Shown in pieces: positions 16,185-25,200 of a stretch of DNA of 38,609 nt. Each line of letters begins with the position of its first letter. Position 1 is the stretch's first letter. The position numbers and the translations under genes were made by a program. Source of the stretch: Chloroflexota bacterium (lineage in GTDB: Bacteria; Chloroflexota; Anaerolineae; Promineifilales; Promineifilaceae). The DNA is taken from assembly GCA_020628815.1 (NCBI GenBank), contig JAHDEN010000044.1, positions 1 to 38,609 on the forward strand, in the 5' to 3' direction. The notes under the pieces were generated by a model. That model did not search any database. It was not told where the DNA came from and saw nothing but the letters and a program-made list of their open reading frames with translations.

Positions 16185-16820
16185 TTATTTATCCAATCTG
16201 CCTTCAAGAGCCTTTAACGCCTCTGTTAGCTGAGACTGCCGAACGCTGGTGGTAATGTCACCACGGGTCCGTTCAAGAACAGCACGCAAGGTATCAGTCC
16301 GACGGCGCAAGCCCCCGGTAATGGCATCCCGAAAATCAAACGTCACCAGCAAGCTATAAATTTCGTCCATCTTTGACAACAACCGCTCAGCCTCACTTTC
16401 ATGGCTGTGGCGCAAAATGTCTAGAATCCGGCGGCGCAATTCCGTAGCTGCTTCTGACAATCCATTGAGCCATGCGGCCGAGCCGACATTTAATTCCGTA
16501 GGAGACTTTAAAGGCAAATCACGGATAAGCGCATACGTATGCTCCGCTTCAACATATTCCTTTAAACAGTCTTGGGTGTAACCGGCCCAATGTATTTGGG
16601 GATGCTGGTGTGTGGTAGCCACCATGTTCGTTACCATTTCGCGCGCCTCGGCCGTTAGCGACTCCGCCAACTCCCATTCACTTCTGTGAACCGCCCGGAT
16701 CGCATTTGCGCACGTTTTCGTAATTTCACGAGAGATTTTATAAGCACTCTCACGGACGCCATCAATTTCTACAAAGTTAGCTCGGATACTTTCCGACACT
16801 TGGTCAATATTATCAATCAT
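16185..16820 (-). CDS. Translin-family RNA-binding protein/nuclease (COG2178-like)
   Basis: A 211-aa all-helical protein with the hallmarks of translin/TRAX proteins: REITKTCANAIRAVHR (31-46), EYVEAEHTY (88-96), the SPTELNVGSAAWLNGLSEAATELRRR block, and GGLRRRTDTLRAVLERTRGD near the C-terminus. EYVEAE carries acids at the position of the catalytic Glu pair of TRAX. Family members form octameric barrels that bind RNA or ssDNA, and the TRAX-like ones cut RNA (C3PO). Whether this protein is a nuclease is inferred. The SD is unusually strong, AGGGGGAG, 9 nt before the ATG; this G-run is complementary to the 5' segment of the candidate sRNA at 35029-35091. Confidence 0.85.
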   Translation of the reverse strand: MIDNIDQVSESIRANFVEIDGVRESAYKISREITKTCANAIRAVHRSEWELAESLTAEAREMVTNMVATTHQHPQIHWAGYTQDCLKEYVEAEHTYALIRDLPLKSPTELNVGSAAWLNGLSEAATELRRRILDILRHSHESEAERLLSKMDEIYSLLVTFDFRDAITGGLRRRTDTLRAVLERTRGDITTSVRQSQLTEALKALEGRLDK

Positions 16821-16980
16821 AATTCTTTACTCCCCCTATTTATTATTTTTATCGTTTTCCCAAATCGTTTCGGTCTTCAAACCGATACTTTCGGGCTATT
16901 AGCTAAGTCCTTTTCAAGGTAAACATGGCGTAATTTTAGCCCGTTATGGGATCGATTAACTATTCAGTCTACCTAACCAT

Positions 16981-16993
16981 CTAGTGATACTAG
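16981..16993. promoter_or_regulatory. Short palindrome upstream of the first giant secreted protein
   Basis: CTAGT-GAT-ACTAG is a perfect 13-bp palindrome about 107 bp upstream of the start at 17100. The 279-bp spacer from 16821 to 17099 holds no other clear signal apart from the SD AAAGG at about 17090. It could be an operator, but arms of 5 bp are near the chance level. Confidence 0.25.
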
Positions 16994-17099
16994 AGGTGTT
17001 ATCAGTAGGGCGCAAATAATCATCGCAAAGTTTAGCGTGCCAAAGATTATCTGAAAGCGACTGCTGCGGAATACTATTTTACTTAATGGAAAGGTTGCA

Positions 17100-20000
17100 A
17101 TGAATTTTTTTAAACAAACTAATTCCGAAAGCCCCCCTCGGAATACACCAAAGCGACAAACAGAGCTAAAAATCTGGAAGTCAACATGGTTTATCAGCAC
17201 GATTTTAGTCGCACTATTTGTTATCGCCCCCCTAACTTCGGCAGATAGCACTTTTATAGATGGTGCTATCCCCTCTCAAGAAGGAGAAGGTGGAGAAGGT
17301 GAAACACCTCCAGAAGGAGAGGAAGCAGAAACACCACCTGAAGAATCAGCCGATCCAATCCCTGAAACCCCGGCTGAAGGTGAAGAAGCTCCCGCGACCG
17401 AAGGCGAGGAAGCTCCTGCTACCGAAGGTGAAGAAGCTCCTGCCACCGAAGGTGAAGAAGCTCCTGCTACCGAAGGCGAAGAAACTCCTGCTACCGAAGG
17501 CGAGGAAGCTCCTGCAGCCGAAGGTGAGGAAGCTCCTGCCACTGAAGGCGAAGAAACTCCTGCAGCCGAAGGTGAAGAAGCTCCTGCAACTGAGGGTGAA
17601 GAAGCTCCCGCAGCCGAAGGTGAAGAAGCTCCTGCAGCCGAAGGTGAGGAAGCTCCTGCCACTGAAGGCGAAGAAACTCCTGCTACTGAAGGCGAAGAAG
17701 CTCCTGCTACTGAAGGCGAAGAAACTCCTGCAACTGAAGGCGAAGAAGCTCTTGCCACCGAAAGTGAAGAAGCACCCGCAGCTGAAAGCGAAGAAACCCA
17801 AACGTTCGTTCTTGCAGATGAAGCTGTTCCATTTAGTACAACTGAAAACTTTGTATCTGTAACAGGATTTGAAACAAATACGTGGACGGAATCTACGGCC
17901 GAAGGTGGCGGAATCGCATCAATTTCAATTGATTCAACGCATCCATCTATAGGAAATTCCGCGCTACGCATTTCTATGCCTGTGACCGCAGTAGCTGCCG
18001 ATGTTGAGACTGATCCAAATACCGTCAGTTGGACCCGTACTTTAGATCAAGCAGAAAATTGGACCGCATACGACCACATCACACTAGATGTTTATTCTGA
18101 AGATCAATTAGCTGACATGCCGTTCTTGCAATTGACCCTAAGCAACAGCTTGGGTAACGGCACGACAGTTACCATGCTACCCGGCCGTGACCTAATCCAA
18201 TGGGAAAACCCAGGGATGATCATCCCTATTAACTCGGTAGATGATGCCATCCTAAGCGATGTAACAGCTGTAACCTTTACAGCTGCCGGTTATAACGATG
18301 GTTTGTTTGGGCCAGCCCAAAGCTCCCTCAACCTCCACATCGACAACATTAAGTTAGATGGGTCTGTCATGTGGGAAAGTTTTGAGACTTCCCCATATGC
18401 GGTTGAACCAGCAACTGTAGAAACCACGCTGGCTGGAATCACAAACAATACAAATTATGCAGGCAACCCAGGCTCACTTGTTCTGTCATGGAGCGGTGCG
18501 GAAGAAGGTAACGGAGTTGCCACTATTACCGCTGCTGAAGGGCAAGATTGGACCGGAATCACAGCCGTACGCGGTTGGGTTTACGCTTCAAATGGTGAAC
18601 TGCCTCTTACTCTAGCCATCACCGATGGTACAAACACCGTTTCGGCCGACGCCGTTTCAACCGGCATTGCTGATGAATGGGCAGCCGTTGTCTGGTCATT
18701 ACCGGCCGATGCAGAAATTAATCTAAGCAACATTAGCGGAATGACCGTAGCGGTTGCTGATTTAGCCACCTATCCAGAAGGAACGATTTTTGTTGACAGC
18801 CTAGAAGCGGCCGTCAGCATCGACACACCGTATGATGTAAAAGCGATTGCGGGTGAAACCAGCAACGAAATTAGCTGGAACAACCCCCTTGCCGGAAACG
18901 CAACAGGTTACACGGTTGTCGCAGCCATCAATGATTTTGCAACCTCGGCCGATGAAGGCTTTGTGGTATGTGAAGTTGCCATCGACGCCGCAAGTGTGTG
19001 TGTTCATGAAGAACTAGAAGACGGTGCCGCGTATTACTACACCGTTCTTGCCAACACCGCAGAAGGAGCTGTTTTTAGCGACACAAGTAAAGCTATTTCT
19101 ACAGCGGCACCCTTTATGCTCACCCCTGCTGGCAGCAACTTTGAAATCGCCATTAATCGTGACAATGGTGCGATCGAGGCGATTTACAATAGCCAAACGG
19201 GTGAATTAATTAGCGCCGGAAATGCAGGCGGAGCGGCTTGGGCTCTCAAATTCTTTGATGAAGAAACGATGCCGATGCTCACGTCGGCCGAGTTTAGTGC
19301 AGACTCAGAAGCTGCCCGCTTCAACTTGGATGAAGAAAACGGCATTCTGCACTATTTCTACGATATGGATGGAGATGCTGCGACCACAGAAGTTCATGTT
19401 CAAATTGAGTTGACTCAGATCGACAACAATACGTTTGATTGGAACATGCTGGTTGAAAACGAGTCTGGACTAACGGTACGCAAAGTGATTATGCCTCATG
19501 GCATGAGCTTTGAAGCGGCCGGTCTAGAGCGCGTTTACGTCCCCGCTTGGGAAGGGTTGACTTTAGAGCAGACCTATTTTATCGAAAATCGTAGTGCACA
19601 TTTCGGCCGTGGATCGATGTTTGCTGACATGGTTGCGATTGAACACGATGCGGGCAATTTCGCCTTCTACACCATTCAAGACAGCTTGTATCAAGCCGAC
19701 ATTATTCCAGGACACAGTGCCGAAGATGCGGTTATTCAACCGGCCGATTACCACTTCTGGGGTAACGGTGGCAACGGGTATGTAGCCATGGAAATCGGCA
19801 CCGCTATCCCGTCGGGCCAATCATGGAACAGCGCAACTGTTCGGTTCCACATCGACGCAAATTTAGACGAAGTGATGGAAGGATACATGGCTGATACCGG
19901 CCTTGATCAAATCCCATCTCTCGCTGAAAAAGCGGTGTTGTATGGCCAATTTAGCCAAATCGCAGAAAGTGCACTATTGAACCTAGATATTTCAGCCATC

Positions 20001-22085
20001 GAAGCTGAAACGGGCCAAACGTGGCAAGCGATTCGCGATCAAACATTGGCGACCCTGCCACAGAACGCGATTGTTCAGTTCAGCCGTTGGCAAAACGGTG
20101 GTGTAGATGCGGAAGGGAATCTTCTTTCACCCGACATCAACCAAGATTTGCCCAGTGCGCCGATTTGGACCGATCAACATGGGTCTGTAGAAGATTTACA
20201 GGCTTTGTTAGACACGATGAATGCAGAAGGCATTTTTGCAGCTCCATATCTCGACTGGACCGTTTGGACTCAGTTGGTTGAGGAGACCGGCAACTTGCCA
20301 TCTCTTGAAAATTCACCAGATGCATTGCGCAGCTCAACAGCTTCTCAAGCGGTCACACTAGACGGTGGATATGTTCTCAAATCTTGGTCAGATGATTTAC
20401 GTGCCCGCAACGATGCGATTGTGACCCAATTCTCTAGCAAGGTTACGCTTGACATGCTCTACTCAGAAATGAGCGGTGCAGACAGATGGCGCTACACCTA
20501 TTTAGATGATGCATCGCAAGCATCTGCCAGCGCATTCACACAAGGACTTATCAACGAAACAAACCGCCTCGGGGCAGGCCAGCCTTTAATCGTGGGATCC
20601 ATGATGGATCAATTAGCCAGTGGAGCAACCGGCTTCGCTGGATCGTTGCGCCAAGAGCAAACGACCGGATTGATGCGTCATTTAGGCGCCCAATACGATG
20701 CGTGGAACGCGTACCCATTGGCTGCGATGATGATGCATGACAAGGTTGCGTTTTATCCAAACCCAACCCAAAACGCACGACCAACCGCAAGCCGAGCAGA
20801 GTTCACCTATTACACGTTAATGGGCTACAACTTAGCTGAAGATGCGGGCTCGCTAACAGGCGGCCGCGAATTCTGGGTGCCGATGATCAGCTCTTTCCAA
20901 GAATCGATCAACAGCCGCACATTTGGCGAAGAAATGGTTAGCTATGAGGTGTTAACTGAAGATGGCAAGCAGATTGAAACTGTCTTTGGCAGCGGCCGTA
21001 GCAAAATCACCATCTCAGCCAACTTTGACCTTGATGGCACCGGTGCAACGGCCGACTTTAACGGATATACCGTTTCACCCGATGGCTTCCACGCCTATAC
21101 GGCGGATGGCAGCATGGTGGGTGGCGTTTACTTTGGCCAATTTAATGGGAACGGGTTAAGCAGCGGCCGTCACTGGATCACTGTTGAAAAGCTAGACAAC
21201 ACCATTGAAGTGCGTCAAACATTTGGTACAGACACCGATGTCATGCTAAACCGGCCGCGCAGCTGGCGAAACGCGGATCTGATCCAAATGGTTCAGGTAA
21301 TGGAAAACGGACGTGCAATCCCTGTTGAAGTAACAGACGTTTTGCCGGACCGAATTTTAATCAGCTATGCCAACGAGCTAGAAGGCTTGGCGACCGATCG
21401 CTTTATCGTCTACTACAACCAGCTAGACAGCGGATTTGATCTCGTTGCTACAGTTGAAGAGTTGACCGCTGTTGTTGAAACAGAAGCTGTAGAAGAACCA
21501 GCTGAGACGGTTGAAGACGAAAGCGGCACCGACGAAGCGGTAGAAACACCGGCCGAAGGCGAAAGCGTTGAAGGTGAAACTGAAAACGCCGAAGGCGAAG
21601 CCGTAGAAACACCGACTGAAGGCGAAAGTGCTGAGGGTGAAACCGAAAGTGCAGAAGGTGATGCAGTCGAAACACCAACGGAAGAAACCGACGGCAGTGA
21701 AGCAGCTGAAACACCTGCTGAAGGAACCGAAGAAAGTACTGAAGGTTCCAACGAAGGTGAAACGGCCGAGACACCTGCTGAAGAAACCGAAGAAGGTTCT
21801 GGCGATGGTGAAACAGCTGAAACGCCAGCAGAAGGTGAAACCCCACCCGAAACCGCTGACGAAGCACCAGAAGGTGATGCCCCACCGGCCGAGGGTGAAG
21901 ATTCTGGAACCGATGATGGTTCGACAGAAACTGAAGGTTCAGCCGAAGGTGAGACCCCAACCGAACCTGACCCATCTGGCGCGGACGATGATGGCCCGGG
22001 TGGTGAGAGCTCTGGCGAAGGTGAGGGAGCTGAAGACCCAACTGAAGAATCAGGGGACGAAGCGCCTGAAGGTGACGGCAATTAA
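17100..22085 (+). CDS. Giant secreted multidomain protein with glycosidase-like core (paralog A)
   Basis: A 1661-aa exported protein. A long basic n-region is followed by a hydrophobic stretch (30-47) with probable cleavage after LTSA (48). Residues 60-236 are Glu/Pro/Ala-rich repeats. Two beta-sandwich modules resembling carbohydrate-binding modules follow (~240-422, ending LHIDNIKLDG; ~424-570), then a fibronectin-III-like domain (~574-671). Residues ~672-935 form a beta domain like the N-terminal one of DUF6259-type putative glycosidases, then a TIM-barrel-like part (~940-1240) with IVQFSRWQ, IWTD, DWTVW and LDMLYSE (Asp1118 is a candidate nucleophile), and a beta cap (~1252-1450). The last ~200 residues are an acidic Glu/Gly/Thr/Pro tail with no LPxTG or other anchor. 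SD AAAGG precedes ATG 17100. Tandem paralog of the next gene. Polysaccharide binding or cleavage is inferred, not shown. Confidence 0.72.
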   Translation: MNFFKQTNSESPPRNTPKRQTELKIWKSTWFISTILVALFVIAPLTSADSTFIDGAIPSQEGEGGEGETPPEGEEAETPPEESADPIPETPAEGEEAPATEGEEAPATEGEEAPATEGEEAPATEGEETPATEGEEAPAAEGEEAPATEGEETPAAEGEEAPATEGEEAPAAEGEEAPAAEGEEAPATEGEETPATEGEEAPATEGEETPATEGEEALATESEEAPAAESEETQTFVLADEAVPFSTTENFVSVTGFETNTWTESTAEGGGIASISIDSTHPSIGNSALRISMPVTAVAADVETDPNTVSWTRTLDQAENWTAYDHITLDVYSEDQLADMPFLQLTLSNSLGNGTTVTMLPGRDLIQWENPGMIIPINSVDDAILSDVTAVTFTAAGYNDGLFGPAQSSLNLHIDNIKLDGSVMWESFETSPYAVEPATVETTLAGITNNTNYAGNPGSLVLSWSGAEEGNGVATITAAEGQDWTGITAVRGWVYASNGELPLTLAITDGTNTVSADAVSTGIADEWAAVVWSLPADAEINLSNISGMTVAVADLATYPEGTIFVDSLEAAVSIDTPYDVKAIAGETSNEISWNNPLAGNATGYTVVAAINDFATSADEGFVVCEVAIDAASVCVHEELEDGAAYYYTVLANTAEGAVFSDTSKAISTAAPFMLTPAGSNFEIAINRDNGAIEAIYNSQTGELISAGNAGGAAWALKFFDEETMPMLTSAEFSADSEAARFNLDEENGILHYFYDMDGDAATTEVHVQIELTQIDNNTFDWNMLVENESGLTVRKVIMPHGMSFEAAGLERVYVPAWEGLTLEQTYFIENRSAHFGRGSMFADMVAIEHDAGNFAFYTIQDSLYQADIIPGHSAEDAVIQPADYHFWGNGGNGYVAMEIGTAIPSGQSWNSATVRFHIDANLDEVMEGYMADTGLDQIPSLAEKAVLYGQFSQIAESALLNLDISAIEAETGQTWQAIRDQTLATLPQNAIVQFSRWQNGGVDAEGNLLSPDINQDLPSAPIWTDQHGSVEDLQALLDTMNAEGIFAAPYLDWTVWTQLVEETGNLPSLENSPDALRSSTASQAVTLDGGYVLKSWSDDLRARNDAIVTQFSSKVTLDMLYSEMSGADRWRYTYLDDASQASASAFTQGLINETNRLGAGQPLIVGSMMDQLASGATGFAGSLRQEQTTGLMRHLGAQYDAWNAYPLAAMMMHDKVAFYPNPTQNARPTASRAEFTYYTLMGYNLAEDAGSLTGGREFWVPMISSFQESINSRTFGEEMVSYEVLTEDGKQIETVFGSGRSKITISANFDLDGTGATADFNGYTVSPDGFHAYTADGSMVGGVYFGQFNGNGLSSGRHWITVEKLDNTIEVRQTFGTDTDVMLNRPRSWRNADLIQMVQVMENGRAIPVEVTDVLPDRILISYANELEGLATDRFIVYYNQLDSGFDLVATVEELTAVVETEAVEEPAETVEDESGTDEAVETPAEGESVEGETENAEGEAVETPTEGESAEGETESAEGDAVETPTEETDGSEAAETPAEGTEESTEGSNEGETAETPAEETEEGSGDGETAETPAEGETPPETADEAPEGDAPPAEGEDSGTDDGSTETEGSAEGETPTEPDPSGADDDGPGGESSGEGEGAEDPTEESGDEAPEGDGN
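17376..17783 (+). repeat. In-frame 24-bp tandem repeats (17 units)
   Basis: Seventeen consecutive 24-bp units encode the octapeptide EGEE[A/T]PA[T/A] (residues 93-228), followed by a degenerate eighteenth. Units differ mainly at third codon positions and at A/T codons. The encoded segment is a stiff acidic Pro-rich spacer between the signal peptide and the first folded module. Because the unit length is a multiple of three and contains no stop in several frames, long spurious open frames exist on both strands here. Confidence 0.9.
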
Positions 22086-22108
22086 GCCGAGTTAGATTCG
22101 ACTATTAC

Positions 22109-22140
22109 AGCCGAGGGGACAAGATGTCCCCTCGGCTTTT
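22109..22140 (+). terminator. Strong Rho-independent terminator between the giant paralogs
   Basis: AGCCGAGGGGAC (22109-22120) and GTCCCCTCGGCT (22126-22137) form a perfect 12-bp stem with a 5-nt loop, followed by TTTT. It separates the two giant genes transcriptionally, at least in part. No strong promoter for the second gene is visible in the 63 bp that follow, so partial read-through may supply it. Confidence 0.85.
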
Positions 22141-22203
22141 CATGTTTGTAGAAGCGGTTTTGTCCGTGTTCTTTAGTAAAAATATTTGGAAGAGGCAAAT
22201 CCT

Positions 22204-25200
22204 ATGATCGATCAAACCAAACTGAACCACACAAAATTTTCAGCCGTATTTTGGAAACGACTTTGGGTTTTTACTGTGCTGACAGCAGCCACGATTGTTA
22301 TGTCTTTACCCGCTGTCGGAGCAGGTGATTTATCCGAATCAGTCCGATTTGTGTCATCGGTCAATCATCGATCTGCAAGCCAACAATCAGCACCGGTTCA
22401 ATCAAGTGGATTTGTCATTATCGATCAGTTTGATGGCCATTTGTGGGCAGATGCTGGCGCACCGAACAGTCGGCCGGGAACGTATCAGTTTGCTCCTAGC
22501 CGGGCGTTTGAAGGGAACCAAGCCTTAAAAATCACAGCTCCTATTCAACCCTTGGTTGAAGAAAGCCCAGCTTTAAACCAAGTAATTTTGAGCCCAGCGC
22601 GTGAGCTCGTACAAGCAGAAGACTGGTCAGCCGTTCGCTTTGTGACCTTGGATGCCTATCTAGAAGAACAACCGGCCGACTTTCCTGAACTTGAGCTAAC
22701 CCTAATTAATTCGGCCGGAGATCGCTTTACAACCCGAGCGCTACACAATGGTGCTGGCACCTTAAATCGTTGGAAAAACCGAGAGATCACGTTTCCGATA
22801 CAGGGGATTCAAGGGATGGCAGAAGCTGCCCCCGTTGGGATCTTAACCGACGTAAACCAAATCGAAATCGGGATTGTGGGATACAACGAGCCGTTACCAA
22901 AATCAGATGCGGAAGCGGAAGCTGGATTGACGTTAAGCGAGCTATCGATCCATTTAGATAATTTCAAGCTAAATGGAACCATCGCTTGGGACACATTTGA
23001 GGGGGCTGATAACAATTGGAAACCGGCCGGGGATGTGAGCACAACGGCCGGAATTACCCACAATAAATCTTGGAACAATAGTGCCGGATCGCTCTTTATG
23101 GGGTGGCAATATGGGGGAAGCAACCCAGAAGCGATTGTAAGCACAAGCCAAATCAGTCCAGAGCTTGATTGGGGCAGCTACAACTACATCCAAGCACAAA
23201 TTTGGGTTGATAACCCGGAAATACCATTTTCTGTTCGACTAACCGACAGCGCGGGGAACCAAGCGATTACGCCTGCCAGCAACAGCACCCTAAGCCGAGG
23301 ATGGACGGCCGTGGCATGGCCTATACCTAAACAAGCGGAGATCGATTTTGCCGCCATCACACAGCTCGAGATTTTTGTCACCGACATTTCAGTTTTTCAA
23401 GAAGGAGAAAGCTACATCGATGAACTAGTTTTGGTTCAGGATGTGGGTCAACCTTACGATATAAAAACCCGGGTTCTTGCTGGGAAAAACGAAATCGAAT
23501 GGACCAATCCCAACAAACCAGAGATCGGATCCGTAGCCGTGTATGGCGATACGGCCGGTCACCCATTGAGCGTGGGTAGCGGCACACAAATTTGCCAAGT
23601 GTCGGCCGTCCCCGCTGTGGGGCAATGTGTCCATGAAGGGGTCAATCCAGGAGAAACTTGGTTTTACAGCGTGTTCCCCCTGCAAGAAGGGGCCGTGCTG
23701 GCAACCAGCGAGATGGGGCAGCTAGCAGCGGTGCAAAATCAAATTTTAATTCGACCAGAAGGAAGCCAGCTAGAGTTAGCCATCTCGCCTGGAAATGGGG
23801 CGATTTTATATATCCGCGACACAGCAACCGGTAAAAATCACAGCACAGGCTCCCTTTCAAACGCACTTTGGCAAATCAATTTTGCTGATGAAAACGTCTT
23901 ACCCAGCCTGTCTGCGGCCGATTTTTCACCCGATTCAGAATCTGCACGATTTAGCTATTCGGCTGAGCCTCCAAGCCTGAATTATGCTTGGTCCCAAGGT
24001 GATCAAACCCTCTCATTGCAAATCAAAATCAGTTCAGACAGTAGCGACTCGGTTGCCCTTCAAGCAACGATAGACAACCAAACCGGACTCCCCATCCGTT
24101 CAGTTTCGTTGCCACACGAGCTTGGTTTTTCACAAACCGGCTTGCGCCATGCCCTCTTACCTTTGGGCGAGGGGCTGACCCTGCTCCCCAGCTTCTTTGC
24201 AGAGCAGCGGAGCACCGGCTTTGATCGGCCGGAGCTGTTTGCCGATCTGCTCGCCATCGAATCTGACAGTGGAGATTTGGCGATAACGATGCTTCAGGAC
24301 AGCCTGTATCAGGCTGATTTGATCACAGGCCACAATTTGGCTGATCCGGTTTTTCAACCCCACCGGCTCAGCTACGGCAGCACGCGCAAAGATGGCTTTA
24401 TGCAGGTCGATATGCTCGCCCTAATCCCATCTGGTCAAACGTGGCAAAGTGGAACGCTCAAACTGCATATCAACCAAAACTTTCAACAGATCGCCCAACA
24501 ATACACTGCAGACAATCAGTTAGACCAAAACCAGACGCTGGCTGAAAAATTGGCCCCTTGGGGAACATTTGACACATTGGCCCAAAGCCCGATCTATTTT
24601 CTCGATGCTTCAAAGGCGATTGAATGGGAAAAGGCGGCTCCCGGTTTGCTTTGGCAATCGGTTGCAGACGAATGGTTGGCAGAGCTTGAAGCTCCCGGAT
24701 TGATTCAGTTCTATCATTGGCAACAGAGCGCAGACCCGGCCAGCGGCTTGCCCGGCGCTCAGCCGATTTGGACAGACAAGTATGGGCCAGAAGTTGATCT
24801 GACCAGCCTGCTAGAAGCGCTAGAGCAAAACGGGTTTATGAGCATGCCATCCACCGATTGGACGGTGTGGAGTGACCCCACTCTACGTGCCACCGTGCCT
24901 GCGTCAGCCACGCTTAGCAGCTTGCGAGGGGTTGAATTCCCCCATGCAAGCGGCACCGACGGGGTTTTGATGGCACCGTGGCGGCCAGAGCTGCAATCGG
25001 CCAATGATGATTATTTCGAGCTTTATTCAACCCAGCTGCCCCAAACATTTATGTTTGCATCCGATGCGGCCGGTGAAGGGGCGCGATATACGCTTTTGGG
25101 GGATGGGGTGACCGGTTCTGCAGCAGCGTACACAACCGCAGCGCTTTCCGAAACGGGTCGTTTGTCTCAGAACACGCCGATTTTTACAGATGCGGCCGTC

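Noticed and set aside
17260..17971. Long open frames in other phases and antisense within the EGEE repeat tract, rich in Lys/Leu or Ala/Ser/Pro
   Set aside because: They arise because the 24-bp repeat is a multiple of three and lacks stops in several frames. The composition is monotonous, there is no SD, and the main frame has a signal peptide and folded domains.
21413..22081. 222-aa antisense Ser/Pro-rich open frame under the acidic tail of paralog A
   Set aside because: It is the mirror of the Glu/Gly/Thr-rich tail; no start signal or protein-like hydrophobic pattern.
23851..23862. Further GGCTCCC copies inside coding regions (also near 10267, 11068 and 27152)
   Set aside because: They lack the promoter, GAGGTG stem and T-run of the sRNA family and lie within genes.
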